A stretch of 64,000 nt of DNA. Source: Dongia_B sp964406155. Lineage in GTDB: Bacteria; Pseudomonadota; Alphaproteobacteria; Dongiales; Dongiaceae. Made by a program: the position numbers and the translations under genes. The stretch lies in contig CAYOQR010000015.1 in assembly GCA_964406155.1 (NCBI GenBank), forward strand, positions 1 through 64,000, given 5' to 3'. Of the stretch, positions 26,792 through 36,672 are shown in pieces (the stretch's first letter is position 1; each line of letters begins with the position of its first letter). The notes under the pieces are model-generated. The model was given only the letters and a program-made list of their open reading frames with translations, did not search any database and was not told where the DNA came from.

Positions 26792-29635
26792 TCAAGAAAG
26801 GTTGATGGCAGGTGGGTTAACGGCCGGGGAAGCGGCGGAAGCATTGGCGGGCGGCGGCGCAAGGAACTCGCCGGTCCGGCGGATCACCTCGGCAAGCCCC
26901 AGACGCTCCACCGTCACGCCTTCGGGGAAGGCGGTCAGCAGCCGCGAGGGCATGGCCTTGTCCAGCAGCACGAAAACCCCATGATCGTCGGCCCGGCGCA
27001 CCAGCCGGCCGAAGGCCTGTTTCAACTTCAGCCTCGTCAACTGGTCATCATAGGCCGCCCCGCCGAAGGTCGCCTTGCGCGCCTTGTGCAAGAGATCCGG
27101 GCGCGGCCAGGGCACGCGGTCGAAGACGATCAGGCGCAAGGCCCGGCCAGGCACGTCGACGCCGTCCCGGACCGCATCGGTGCCGAGCAGGCAGGCATCG
27201 ATCTCGCCCCGGAAGATATCGATCAGGGTGGCCGTCTCCATGGCATCGACATGCTGCGCCAGAAGATCGATGCCGGCCCGTTCCAAGGCCGGCGCGATCC
27301 GGCGATGCACCTCGCGCAAACGGGCGATGGCGGTGAAGAGCCCGAGCCCGCCGCCGCCCGCTGCCAGGAACAGGCTGCGATAGGCGGCTGCGATCTGGTC
27401 CATGTCGTTGCGGCCGATATCGGTGACGATGAAGACCCGGGTCTGATCGGCGTAATTGAAGGGCGAGGCGACACGGGCGCGGATCGCCGGCAGTGGCAGA
27501 TGCACAGCGCCGGTGCGCATTTCCGCCGCTGCCCAGGCCTCCGCCGTGCCGCTGCCATCGGTCAGGGTGGCGGAGGTGACGATGATGCCGTGGGCCGGCT
27601 TGGCCACCACTTCGGCGAAGGGTCGGGTCGGGTCGAGCCAATGGCGGTAATGGCCGACATCCATCTCGCGGCCGTCGCTGCGGTCGAGGGCGAACCAGTC
27701 GACGAAATCCTCGCCTAGCCCGCCAGGACTCTGGGAGCCCGCGCCTTGCGGAAGCGAACCCTGCGGACCGGTCAGCGTCCTCAGCATGGCGCGCCAGGCA
27801 CCCAGTTCCATCTCGGCCCGGCGCGCGAGGCCGCGCGACAAGGCCTCGATGCGCAGCCGCATCGGCGTGTCCAGCGTATCGGCATCGTCATCCAGCCGCT
27901 TGGCGAGACGGCCGGCGAGATCGCGCAGCGGCTTCTGCAACTCGGCAAGGGCGCGGTCGAGATCGACCGCCATGGCCGCAACCCGTTCGTCCAAGGGTAG
28001 GGTCGCCGTCTCCAGGCTGTAGCCGGCACCGTCGCTCGGCGCCCGGGCCAGGATCTGACGGCGGACCGCCGCCAGATAGGCCTCCGTCGGCCCCATCGGA
28101 TGGCCGTCGATCAACCGCTGATGCCAGCCCTCGCTGACCAGCGCCCGCGCCGCCACCAGGATCTGCTGCAGGAGATCGATCGAGGGCGCATCGTCCAGCA
28201 CCAGATCCTCGACCCGGCGCTTCAGGCCCCGTGCCCGGCTGGAGCGGCCGCCTTCCGAACCCAGCAGCCAGCGGCGGAGATCCAAGGTCTCCTGTCCCGT
28301 CAGATGCGCCGCGAAGGCACCGTCGATGGCGGAAAAGAGATGATGCCCCTCATCGAAGACATAGCGGGTCGGCAACTGCTTCTCATCCGGTCCGAGGGCG
28401 GCCTGGATCATCACCAGGGCATGATTGGCGATGACGATCTCTGCCTTGCGGGCGCGCCGCACCGAGCGCTCGATGAAACAGCGGCTGTAATGCGGACAGG
28501 CGGCATAGATGCATTCGCCGCGCCGGTCGGCGAAGCCTTGCGTGCGATTGGCGCCGATCAAGTCCGGCAGCCAGCCCGGCAGATCGCCGCCGACCATGTC
28601 GCCGTCGCGCGTCGCCATGGCCCAGCGCGCCATCAGCCCGGCGGCGATGGCGAGGCTGGGCTGGGCGGCATTGCCGGCGGTTTCCGCCAGATTGAGCAGG
28701 CAGAGATAGTTCTCGCGGCCCTTGCGGATCACCACCTTGCCGGCCTTCAGCGCCGGATTGGTATAGAGCCGGTCCAGTTCCTGATCGATCTGGTGCTGCA
28801 GATGCCGGGTATAAGTGCTGATCCAGACCGGGCCCTTGTTCTTGCGCGCCCAGAGACCGGCCGGCGTCAGGTAGCCGAGGGTCTTGCCGACCCCCGTCCC
28901 CGCTTCCGCCAGGACCAGATTGGGGCTGTCGGGTTCCAGGCGCGGCGCAAAGGCTGGTACCAGGGCGGTGGTGTAGTCGATCTGCTGGGGCCGTTGCTCG
29001 GCGCCCTCGGCCAGCAATTCGGCGAGATAGCGGCGCGCCTCCTCGGCCTCCACCGGCACGGAATCCGCCGCCGGCTCCGGCGCGGTCTCGCTCCATTCCG
29101 GCAGGTCGTCCCAGACGGCGATGCCCGGCACCGCGCGCGGATCCATCTCCGTGGCTCCCAGGGCCCGCAGCACATCGGGACCCCAGCTCCAGCCGGCGCG
29201 GGCGAGATAATGGGCAAGGCCGGTCAGGCGCCGGCGCTGCCGGTTCGCCGCCGCCAGCTCCGCCAGCAAGGCGCGCGCCGCCTGGCGCAGCAGCCGGCAT
29301 TGCCCCGCGAGATCCTGGGGTGCCGGGATCGCCAGGCCCAGGGCCTCGCCCAGGCCGCGCGGCGTCGGCAGGCAGAAACAGGCCGGGCGGACGAAGGCGA
29401 ACAGTTCCAGCAGGTCGAAGGCCGGGAAGCGCTCGACCCGCAGCCGCCGGACCACCGTCGGCAGATGGCAGAGCAAGGGTGGCGTGGCGCGGGCACGCTG
29501 CACGGCCGCCTGGGGCGCCAAGGGCTGTGCCGTTTCCTCCAGCAAGGTATCGGCATCCAGCCAGACCACCTCGCTGAAGCCGGCCAGCAGGACCGGCCGG
29601 CGGTCGACCGGCAGGAAGGCGGCGGGCTCAGGCAT
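26792..29635 (-). CDS. DinG/YoaA-type ATP-dependent DNA helicase with iron-sulfur cluster
   Basis: 947-residue superfamily 2 XPD-like helicase. An alphaproteobacterial N-terminal extension of about 230 residues precedes the motor. Walker A is AEAGTGVGKT near residue 247. The four cluster cysteines are NYLCLLN near 310 and GECIYAACPHYSRC near 377-390. Motif II is VFDEGHH near 428. Later motifs include SATLTDGSG, LGTDAVRDGVDVPGRA and LKQAFGRLVRR. The start at 29635 (MPEPAAF) is preferred over one 23 codons upstream. It acts in DNA repair and resolution of unusual DNA structures. It is a single gene between TerB and the PAS-EAL protein. Confidence 0.92.
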   Translation of the reverse strand: MPEPAAFLPVDRRPVLLAGFSEVVWLDADTLLEETAQPLAPQAAVQRARATPPLLCHLPTVVRRLRVERFPAFDLLELFAFVRPACFCLPTPRGLGEALGLAIPAPQDLAGQCRLLRQAARALLAELAAANRQRRRLTGLAHYLARAGWSWGPDVLRALGATEMDPRAVPGIAVWDDLPEWSETAPEPAADSVPVEAEEARRYLAELLAEGAEQRPQQIDYTTALVPAFAPRLEPDSPNLVLAEAGTGVGKTLGYLTPAGLWARKNKGPVWISTYTRHLQHQIDQELDRLYTNPALKAGKVVIRKGRENYLCLLNLAETAGNAAQPSLAIAAGLMARWAMATRDGDMVGGDLPGWLPDLIGANRTQGFADRRGECIYAACPHYSRCFIERSVRRARKAEIVIANHALVMIQAALGPDEKQLPTRYVFDEGHHLFSAIDGAFAAHLTGQETLDLRRWLLGSEGGRSSRARGLKRRVEDLVLDDAPSIDLLQQILVAARALVSEGWHQRLIDGHPMGPTEAYLAAVRRQILARAPSDGAGYSLETATLPLDERVAAMAVDLDRALAELQKPLRDLAGRLAKRLDDDADTLDTPMRLRIEALSRGLARRAEMELGAWRAMLRTLTGPQGSLPQGAGSQSPGGLGEDFVDWFALDRSDGREMDVGHYRHWLDPTRPFAEVVAKPAHGIIVTSATLTDGSGTAEAWAAAEMRTGAVHLPLPAIRARVASPFNYADQTRVFIVTDIGRNDMDQIAAAYRSLFLAAGGGGLGLFTAIARLREVHRRIAPALERAGIDLLAQHVDAMETATLIDIFRGEIDACLLGTDAVRDGVDVPGRALRLIVFDRVPWPRPDLLHKARKATFGGAAYDDQLTRLKLKQAFGRLVRRADDHGVFVLLDKAMPSRLLTAFPEGVTVERLGLAEVIRRTGEFLAPPPANASAASPAVNPPAINLS

Positions 29636-29765
29636 CGCGGCGACGCGGATGGGAACAGATAAGAAACATCGCCCTGTTATGGCGAAGCGCGGCCCGACTG
29701 GCAATCCCGTCTTGCCGGGTGAAGATTCGGGGGGGGCTATCGGGCCGGCGTCGTGACGGACCGGG

Positions 29766-31520
29766 TCAGACGGTTTCCGCCTTCAGCGGCTCGGGCGTGA
29801 TCCGCTCGCCGATCATCCAGGGACGGCGGGGACTGGGGCGGCCGAAATAGAAGCCCTGCAGGTAATGCACCCCGGCGGCGGTCAGGAGCGCTGCATCCTC
29901 GGGATTCTCGACGAACTCCGCCACCGTCTGCAGGCCGAAGGTTTCGGCGAGCGACAGCAGGTTGCGGATGAAGAGCTGGTTGTCCTGGTTCTGGCTGAGA
30001 TTGCGCACGAAGGAGCCGTCGATCTTCACCAGATCGACGGTCAACGCCTTCAGATGCCGGAACGAGGTGAAGCCGGCGCCGAAATCGTCGATCGCCACCC
30101 GGCAGCCGAGATCGCGCACGACATTGACGAAGCGGGCGGATTCCTCGACATCGTGCAGCGCCGCCGTCTCGGTGATCTCGACCACCAGCCGGGGACCGAT
30201 ATCGGGGCTCGCCTTGACCGCCGACATCAGAGCCCGCAGCCAGGTCTGGTCGGTGGCGGTCAGGCCGGAAATATTGACGGCGAGGCCGATATCGCGATGG
30301 GCGCGCAATTCCTCGACCGCGAGATCGAGGACATAGCGGTCCATCACCTTGGTCATGCCGAGCTGCTCGACCACCGGCACGAAGGCGCCGGCGGAAACCA
30401 TCTCGCCCCGGTCGCCGCGCATGCGCAGCAGGCATTCGTATTTGGCGACTTCCAGCGTCTTGGCATTGACGATCGGCTGATAGACGAAAGAGAGGCGCTT
30501 CTCGCGCATCGCCGCCTGGACCTGGGCGGCGATATCGAGGCTGCGGCGGAAGAGCAGGGATTGCTGCTCGGAAGCGCGATAGACGCTGTAGCAGCTCCGC
30601 CCCGCCCGCTTCGCCTGGTTGAGCGCCGTCTCGGCCTTGGCGATCAGGTCATAGGCCGTGTTCACGAAACCGGGGAAGAAGACGCAGCCGATGGAGACGG
30701 TTGCCGGGATCGAGACCCCGTTGACCTCGATCGCCTTGTCGCGCACCACCTCGATGATGCGCTCCATGGCATGCAGCACCATTTCCTCGGGGCATTGCGT
30801 CAGGATGACGCCGAACCGGTCGCCACCGAGGCGCCCGATCACGTCGCTGGAGCGCAGAAAGCGGTCGAGGCGCTGGCCGATCGTCACCAGCAGGGCGTCG
30901 CCAGCCTCATAGCCATAGGCATTGTTGATCAAAGCCAGCTTGTCGACACCGATGACGATGAAGGCACCCGGAATGGAAAAACGCCGGGCATAGCTGAGCG
31001 CGTGTTCCAGCTCCTCGCGCAGCCGGCGCTTGTTATAATGCCCGGTCAGGTCGTCGTAATTGGCGATGCGCTCCAGCCGCGCCTCGCCCTGCTTGCGGGC
31101 CGTGATGATGCGCAAGGTACCGGTCATGCGCACCGGCACGCCGTTTTCGCCCATGACGGCCTGGCCCCGGTCATGCACCCAGACCACCGAACCGTGGCCG
31201 TTGCGCAGGCGGTACTCGCAATCGAACATGCGGCCATTGGCGAAATGGTCGGACAGGGCCTTGAGGCGGATCGGCAGATCCTCGGGATGTACCCGGTTGT
31301 TATAGCTGTGCCCGGTTTGGACGGCAGCGGCGCCCGGCTCGCCGGCGGCATCGCCGAACATATCCCGGGCATTGCCGACCCAGGTGATATTGTCGCTGGC
31401 CACATCCCAGAAATAGGCAACGTCGCCCGATCCCTCGATCGCCTGACGCAGCCAATCAACCGATGTTGCGTCGGTTCCGGGCGTCATACTGACTGTCGCG
31501 TCGCCCAACTGGAATCCCAC
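29766..31520 (-). CDS. PAS-GGDEF-EAL protein with degenerate GGDRF and intact-looking EAL
   Basis: 584 residues with no membrane helices. A PAS domain (about 25-145; YFWDVASDNITWVGN, RVHPEDLPIRLKAL) precedes a diguanylate-cyclase fold (160-320) whose signature reads GRLGGDRFGV, with the catalytic Glu replaced by Arg. An EAL phosphodiesterase domain (330-575) follows, with YECLLRM, NISGLT, EITETA, IDDFGAGF, KIDGSFV and VAEFVE. The EAL metal and base residues look complete, so it is probably a c-di-GMP phosphodiesterase with a regulatory GGDEF. The start is a GTG at 31520 with AAGG upstream; the ATG at 31487 is an alternative. Confidence 0.9.
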   Translation of the reverse strand: MGFQLGDATVSMTPGTDATSVDWLRQAIEGSGDVAYFWDVASDNITWVGNARDMFGDAAGEPGAAAVQTGHSYNNRVHPEDLPIRLKALSDHFANGRMFDCEYRLRNGHGSVVWVHDRGQAVMGENGVPVRMTGTLRIITARKQGEARLERIANYDDLTGHYNKRRLREELEHALSYARRFSIPGAFIVIGVDKLALINNAYGYEAGDALLVTIGQRLDRFLRSSDVIGRLGGDRFGVILTQCPEEMVLHAMERIIEVVRDKAIEVNGVSIPATVSIGCVFFPGFVNTAYDLIAKAETALNQAKRAGRSCYSVYRASEQQSLLFRRSLDIAAQVQAAMREKRLSFVYQPIVNAKTLEVAKYECLLRMRGDRGEMVSAGAFVPVVEQLGMTKVMDRYVLDLAVEELRAHRDIGLAVNISGLTATDQTWLRALMSAVKASPDIGPRLVVEITETAALHDVEESARFVNVVRDLGCRVAIDDFGAGFTSFRHLKALTVDLVKIDGSFVRNLSQNQDNQLFIRNLLSLAETFGLQTVAEFVENPEDAALLTAAGVHYLQGFYFGRPSPRRPWMIGERITPEPLKAETV

Positions 31521-31933
31521 AGCAGGTGCCTTTTATCCGGACCGCCACATCGCAGTGATCGTCGGTCTTGGTTTTCAGTATTCTGGATCAATTACCGTAG
31601 GGGCAGACCGTTAAGAACCCCTAAAGGATTGCAACCGGCTCCGTTCCTCAAGATACAGCTGGAATAGTATGGTTAATAATCCGTTGAACCACGGGGACCC
31701 TGTGGGGACCCTGTGAGGCCTCTGAGGCGATCGCCCCCGCCGCAGGTCATAATTTCCGGCGCGAGAGGGATTAACCATTGTTACCAGTTCCGCTTTGACA
31801 CGGCCTGAGCGATAATATGGCGGTCAGATCGATCCTGATGAGGCAGCATGGTGTGCCGGCAGGATGATCGATGACGTTGGACCTGAAATCATCACTGGGT
31901 ATGCGGGGTCCCGACCGGGACTGATGGCGGATC
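31521..31933. other. 413-bp divergent spacer
   Basis: This spacer lies between the PAS-EAL gene and the 172-residue hypothetical, which diverge. It contains an exact 11-bp tandem duplication (ggggaccctgt, 31693-31714) and a relatively AT-rich stretch around 31660-31690. A TTGACA at 31795 has no convincing -10 at 16-18 bp. I see no gene or structured RNA. Confidence 0.6.
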
Positions 31934-32452
31934 ATGGTTGAGACGAGCATTACATCGCGGACATTGACCTATCGCGACCCGACGGTGACCGCCGCCGCCG
32001 AGGCACAGCAATTACGGCGCAACCGCCAGCGTGGCCTCGACACCCTGGAAGACCAGGCACAGCGGACCGCCACCGCCGCCGCTGAAACCGCGCAACTCGA
32101 GCAGAGCAAGGCCGACAGCTACCGGGCGGCGCAGGATGCGGCCGACGGAAACGACCCTAACAGGAGCCCTTCCGTCCAGGGCAACCAGCCCGGGCTCAAC
32201 CGGACGGCGACGGATAGTGCGCCGGAGGACGCGAACCGCCCCGCCACGGCACAGGCCGGCAATGATGCGGCCGGCACGGACGGACAGTCGCATGCGCCCT
32301 TCACCACCCAGGTGATCGCCCAGCAATATATCGGTGAAGGCCTGCATGTGCCGCCACTGCAACCGGCCGATGAAGCCTATCGGCGCGCCGGCGCCGAGCC
32401 GCCGCTGATCGACGAAAGCCGCAGCGCCGGCCTGGTCAGCATGGCGATCTGA
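31934..32452 (+). CDS. Hydrophilic hypothetical protein
   Basis: 172 residues, strongly biased to Ala, Gln, Asp and Thr, with no signal peptide or membrane helix. The first half is charged and helical (AAAEAQQLRRNRQRGLDTLE). The middle is low complexity (DGNDPNRSPSVQGNQPG). The C-terminal third, FTTQVIAQQYIGEGLHVPPL and DEAYRRAGAEPPLIDESR, looks more conserved and resembles short C-terminal motifs seen in small alphaproteobacterial proteins of unknown role. I do not recognise a family. Codon bias agrees with neighbouring genes, and no longer open frame on the other strand fits better. Confidence 0.65.
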   Translation: MVETSITSRTLTYRDPTVTAAAEAQQLRRNRQRGLDTLEDQAQRTATAAAETAQLEQSKADSYRAAQDAADGNDPNRSPSVQGNQPGLNRTATDSAPEDANRPATAQAGNDAAGTDGQSHAPFTTQVIAQQYIGEGLHVPPLQPADEAYRRAGAEPPLIDESRSAGLVSMAI

Positions 32453-32503
32453 ACGATCCCCTGCTCTTTACGGAAGTAAGGCCTGCTACGGATAGGGCCG
32501 AGC

Positions 32504-34561
32504 CTATCTGCTGCCGGCCGGCTCGGCGCTGCCGGGTTTGAAGCTCAGGGCATCGCTCCCGTCATCAGTGGCCGGATCGTCGAAATGCGAGACGGCGCTG
32601 CTGACATCGGGGATGGTCCCGTCGCGGTGATCGTCATTGCCGCCATTGCCGCCGGCGATGGCCGCCCCGCCGATCAGCTTCAGCGCATGGCCCTGGCCGC
32701 TGAAGATATCGCGCGAGATCATCAGCACATCTTCCAGCCAGGCATTGAGACCGGCGCAATCGGCCGCGCCGCCCAAACTACCCTCCGCATTCCCCGCGTG
32801 ACCGCCCGTCACCGCGTCGTCGTCGCGGCACAGCTTGCCGGCGCGGTCACCGTTATAGGTCAGCATGACGCCCGGCAGGGGCCGCGCCTTGGCCTGGACC
32901 GGCGGTGCCGCGAGATCGAACATGGCCGGGCCGTCTTCGCCGATCAGGTCCATGATCAGGCGAGGCATCCGGTACATCGGCATGGCGCCGAGCTGCAACG
33001 GCCCCCGGCGGCCATCGATCACGATGAGCGGTGTCGAGGCGGAGAAGGCGTAATCGGTGGCGGAGAATTCGCCGAAGGTCGGCGCCAGGCGCCCCGATTC
33101 GGTATAGCCGGCGAAACGCGGCCCCAGCGACGGCAGATGGTCGCCGAAGATGACGATGAGCGAATCCGGGTCGCTGCGCCGCAGGCGCTCGATCTCGTCC
33201 ATCATCTCCCGCGACTTGTAATAGACCGCATTGGCGTAATGCAGCACTTCCTCGACGGCGGTATCGGAGGTGATGACGTCGGGCCGGCCGGCGCTCGGCG
33301 GATAGGGCCAATGGCCGAAGATCGAGACGATATAGTCGAAGACCGGGCGTTGATCATTGGTCGCCGCCTGACTTTCCGCGAGCTTGGCCGCGACCTGGGC
33401 ATGCAGCGACCGGTCGGAGAGATATTGATCGCCGCCGAGATCGTCCATCTTGAAATCGGTACCGGCCCAGAAGGTCTCGAAGCCGATCAGCTTGAAGGCC
33501 ACCTGCCGGTTCCAGAAGGCCGGCAGATTGGGATGCGAGGCGATCGAGCGGTAACCGGCCTTGTCGAGCAGGCGCGGCAGGCAGGGCACCGCATTCTTCA
33601 GCCCGTATTCGAATTTGACCGAGACCTCGTTGAGCGGGAAGCCGCACAGCATCTCGAACTCGGCATTGGCGGTCTGGCCGCCGAAAGCCGGACTGAGCGC
33701 ATGGGTGAAGCCGGTCTGGCGCCACAGATCGACGAAACGCGGATCGAGCGGCGGCTGGTTGAAATGCGCCGCCGTCAGCAGGCTCGGATCCCAGAAACTC
33801 TCTTCCAGGATCATGTGGATATTGCGTTTGCGCCGATAGGGCTCATCGCCCGGTGCGTAGAGATCGGCGAGGTTGACCCGCGCGCCGCTGGCGGTTTCGC
33901 GCCGGGCGACCGCCGCGCGCACCTCGGCTTCCTGCGGCGCCGGTTTGCGGTCGGCCATGGCGCGCACGCTTTCCTGCACGAAATTCAGCGTGCCGCCCCG
34001 TTCGATGTAGTTCTGCCGCTGGTCCCAGGGGAAATTGTTGAAGGCCTGATCCAGGGCCTGTTCCAGCATCTTCGGGCCGGGGCCGACCGAGGCGGTCACC
34101 GGCATCGCGAGCAGCAGGCCCCAGGCCGCCTTGGTCGAGGAACCGCGCAGGCGGAGATTGAACAGGAAAAGGCTGCAGATCAGCGCCAGCGGCAAGCCGA
34201 CCAGGAGCCAGCCGAGCGGCCCCAGGATGCGGATCAGCGCGCTGATATTGTGCATGTCCTCCGGCATGATCGGCCGCCCCAGCAGCGCGGTCTTGATGGC
34301 GCTGCCGACATAGAGCACGCCGACCAGCAGGGTCTGCAGCAGCAGGAAGGCCCAGATGCGCCGCGACACGGTGAAGACCAGGATCGCCAGGATCAGTTGC
34401 AGGCCGAAATCGAAGGGAATGCGTTCCGGCTTGATATAGATGCCGAAGAACAGGGCCGGAACACCGTAACCCAGGACATAAAGCACAGCAGTGGAAATCA
34501 CGGGAACGAGCCAGCGGTATCGCGCGGCCCGGATCCCGTGGAAACGGGAAACGATATTCAT
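32504..34561 (-). CDS. LtaS/MdoB-like phosphoglycerol transferase (sulfatase superfamily)
   Basis: 685 residues. About five membrane helices (to ~165) anchor a periplasmic sulfatase-fold domain (about 245-560). The metal and nucleophile pattern of the LtaS/OpgB group is present: MILEESFWDP, GGQTANAEFEML with the catalytic Thr near 295, and IVIFGDHLPSLGP. In Gram-negatives such proteins transfer phosphoglycerol from phosphatidylglycerol to periplasmic glucans or other glycans. An unusual hydrophilic tail of about 120 residues rich in Gly, Asp and Ala follows the enzyme domain, with two or more cysteines. The acceptor is unknown. It stands alone, convergent with the hypothetical gene. Confidence 0.87.
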   Translation of the reverse strand: MNIVSRFHGIRAARYRWLVPVISTAVLYVLGYGVPALFFGIYIKPERIPFDFGLQLILAILVFTVSRRIWAFLLLQTLLVGVLYVGSAIKTALLGRPIMPEDMHNISALIRILGPLGWLLVGLPLALICSLFLFNLRLRGSSTKAAWGLLLAMPVTASVGPGPKMLEQALDQAFNNFPWDQRQNYIERGGTLNFVQESVRAMADRKPAPQEAEVRAAVARRETASGARVNLADLYAPGDEPYRRKRNIHMILEESFWDPSLLTAAHFNQPPLDPRFVDLWRQTGFTHALSPAFGGQTANAEFEMLCGFPLNEVSVKFEYGLKNAVPCLPRLLDKAGYRSIASHPNLPAFWNRQVAFKLIGFETFWAGTDFKMDDLGGDQYLSDRSLHAQVAAKLAESQAATNDQRPVFDYIVSIFGHWPYPPSAGRPDVITSDTAVEEVLHYANAVYYKSREMMDEIERLRRSDPDSLIVIFGDHLPSLGPRFAGYTESGRLAPTFGEFSATDYAFSASTPLIVIDGRRGPLQLGAMPMYRMPRLIMDLIGEDGPAMFDLAAPPVQAKARPLPGVMLTYNGDRAGKLCRDDDAVTGGHAGNAEGSLGGAADCAGLNAWLEDVLMISRDIFSGQGHALKLIGGAAIAGGNGGNDDHRDGTIPDVSSAVSHFDDPATDDGSDALSFKPGSAEPAGSR

Positions 34562-34951
34562 CTGAGTGACCTGTTCCTACACCCCATACGGCCCAGCGGA
34601 TATGCCCGGGGGGGAATATTCGGCCGGCCCCGGCCTGTCCCCCTTGCCAAATCCCTCTTGCCAAATCCCTGGCCGATCCCCCCTCGCTCGATCCATCCGG
34701 CCAATCCCGGTCGGACCGACACGAAAACACCGTAAAATTATGATTGAATTGTCATCAAGTCGCAATAATTCAGGCGGTCAAAAAAGCGCGATCTCCCACG
34801 TTTTGAGGCGGGGGATTTTGAATCAGCGATCAAATATCCGGGAGCGGATACGGGCGGGGCGAAGCCGCAGCCGTCATCTGCATACAGGTCCATGCACCGG
34901 GGTTGCGGAATCGGGCGGATTCCCGTCGGTTCGGCCTGTCGAGGCAACCTT
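34562..34951. other. 390-bp spacer with a 14-bp tandem repeat
   Basis: No convincing gene. An exact 14-bp unit (cttgccaaatccct) is duplicated at 34643-34670. The part around 34735-34800 is AT-richer than average. Short open frames here have no ribosome site and untypical composition. Confidence 0.6.
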
Positions 34952-35914
34952 TCAGGCGAGTGTCGCGGGATCGGTATTGCCGCCGCAGATGACCACCCCG
35001 ATCCGCTCGCCGGGACGATAGGGATAGGCGCCTGAGAGCAGGGCCGCGAGTGCCGTGGCGCCGCCCGGCTCGACGGCGAGGCGTAGATCGCGCCAGAGCA
35101 ATTGCCGGGCCGAGCGGATCGCCTCCTCCTCGACCAGCACCGAACGCCCGATGGCCCGTTGGGCGATCTCGAACATCAGCTTGCCGACCCGCCGGGCACC
35201 AAGCGAATCGGCGGCAATGCCGCCCACCGTGACATCCACCGGCTTCCCCGCCGCCAAGGCGGCATGCAGGCTGGGACAGGCCGCCGGCTCCACGCCGACC
35301 ACCTGGGTGCGGTTGTTGCGTAAGCCACCATACCAGGCAGCGACACCGCCGATCAGGCCGCCGCCGCCGACCGCCACCAGGACGGTGTCGAGATCGGCGA
35401 CCTGCGCGTCGAGTTCCCGGCCGAGCGTCCCCTGCCCCGCCAGGACCGCCGGCTCGTCATAGGCATGGACCGACAGGGCACCGGTTTCCGCCTGCCGCGC
35501 CTCGGCCGCCGCCAGGGCCTCGGCGTAATTCGCACCGACGATCCGGATATCAGCGCCGAAATCCTTCAGCCGCTGGATCTTCGCCGGGCTCGCCAGTTCG
35601 GGGACGAAGATCTCAGCCCGATGGCCGAGCGCCCGGGCGGCGAAGGCCACCGCCGCACCGTGATTGCCGCCGGAAGCGGCGATGACGCCGGATGCCGGCA
35701 CACCGGCGCTCTCTCCCCTGCCTTCCTCGGCACTCAAGAGGGCATTGAAGGCACCGCGCGCCTTGAACGAGCCGGCATGCTGCAGCGATTCAAGCTTCAG
35801 GACCAGGGCCACCGGCAGACCGAACACCCCTGCTTCCATCGCCAGGGCCGGGGTCCGGCGCACATAAGCGGAGATGCGGCGCGCCGCCGCTTCAATCTCG
35901 CCGGGACCGGTCAT
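34952..35914 (-). CDS. Threonine/serine dehydratase family, PLP-dependent
   Basis: 320 residues of PLP fold type II, catabolic threonine/serine dehydratase or racemase group. The Schiff-base lysine is in QHAGSFKARGAF, the phosphate loop is VGGGGLIGG, and the substrate loop is ASGGNHGAAVAF. There is no C-terminal ACT domain, so it is not the allosteric biosynthetic IlvA. GGGAG sits seven bases before the ATG. The Lrp/AsnC gene starts upstream on the same strand, 87 bp away, and is a plausible regulator. Products would be 2-oxobutyrate or pyruvate plus ammonia. Exact substrate preference (threonine, serine, hydroxyaspartate) cannot be told. Confidence 0.87.
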   Translation of the reverse strand: MTGPGEIEAAARRISAYVRRTPALAMEAGVFGLPVALVLKLESLQHAGSFKARGAFNALLSAEEGRGESAGVPASGVIAASGGNHGAAVAFAARALGHRAEIFVPELASPAKIQRLKDFGADIRIVGANYAEALAAAEARQAETGALSVHAYDEPAVLAGQGTLGRELDAQVADLDTVLVAVGGGGLIGGVAAWYGGLRNNRTQVVGVEPAACPSLHAALAAGKPVDVTVGGIAADSLGARRVGKLMFEIAQRAIGRSVLVEEEAIRSARQLLWRDLRLAVEPGGATALAALLSGAYPYRPGERIGVVICGGNTDPATLA

Positions 35915-36001
35915 GGCTGAACTCCCTTGGTTGAGAAGCGGACGGATAAAACCCTTAAGAGATGGACGAGCGGGATCGCAGAATGGGGCCCTGGCGGCGC
36001 C

Positions 36002-36445
36002 TCACTTCCGCTCGAACATGGTGGAGAGCAGGATCGCCGAGGTGGTGCGGGCGATCCCGGGCAGCTTGCCGATCTTGGTCAGCACCTCGTCGAGATGCGC
36101 CGAGGTGCTGGCGCTGATCATGGCGATGGCATCATAGACGCCGCTGGCCGTGTAGCAGGCCGCCACTTCCGGCACGCCCTTCAGCGCCGCCATCGCGCGG
36201 TCCTGGAATTTCGGATCGAGGGTCAGCAACACATGGGCGGTGACGCCGGGCCGCTCGGTCTCGGCACCGACGATGACGGTATAGCCGCTGATGACGCCGT
36301 CACGCTCGAGTCGCTTCAGCCGCTCCTGCACGGCGCTGCGCGAGAGGCCGAGCTGCCGGCCCAAAGCCGCGGTCGGCAGACGCGCATTGGCCCGCAAAAT
36401 CGCCAGCAGGCGCTGATCCGTATCGTCCAGACTGCGTTTCGCCAT
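36002..36445 (-). CDS. Lrp/AsnC family transcriptional regulator
   Basis: 147 residues. The N-terminal winged HTH (LDDTDQRLLAILRANARLPT, LGLSRSAVQERLKRLERDGV) is joined to a C-terminal RAM effector domain (GVTAHVLLTLDPK, YTASGVYDAIAMISA). Length and pattern are standard. It lies between threonine dehydratase (same strand, downstream) and the divergent saccharopine-dehydrogenase-family gene, so an amino-acid-responsive switch for one or both is likely. The 227-bp divergent spacer should contain its operator, but I could not single one out. Confidence 0.93.
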   Translation of the reverse strand: MAKRSLDDTDQRLLAILRANARLPTAALGRQLGLSRSAVQERLKRLERDGVISGYTVIVGAETERPGVTAHVLLTLDPKFQDRAMAALKGVPEVAACYTASGVYDAIAMISASTSAHLDEVLTKIGKLPGIARTTSAILLSTMFERK

Positions 36446-36672
36446 CTACTGCCTTACCCCCGCCTCTCGTCATCACATATGCCGCTCGCCGCTTCCCGGT
36501 CGCCCGCCATTTCCCGGTCACCCACCGGAGCGGATCAAGCCAATTGGCAGGAGCAGGCCGGCGATTCGTCGGCCCCGGCCCCGGTTTTCCACCTTTCGCC
36601 GGGTTTAGGCAAGACTTCGCCCCCGCCTATGATTCGCGGATTGACCGCAACCCCATAAGAAATGAGGAAAAA

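Noticed and set aside
31795..31820. TTGACA ... TAATAT as a promoter of the 172-residue hypothetical
   Set aside because: Spacing is only 12 bp and no -10 exists at 16-18 bp.
34738..34947. 69-codon minus-strand frame in the LtaS-threonine dehydratase spacer
   Set aside because: No ribosome site, unusual composition, and no detectable family features.
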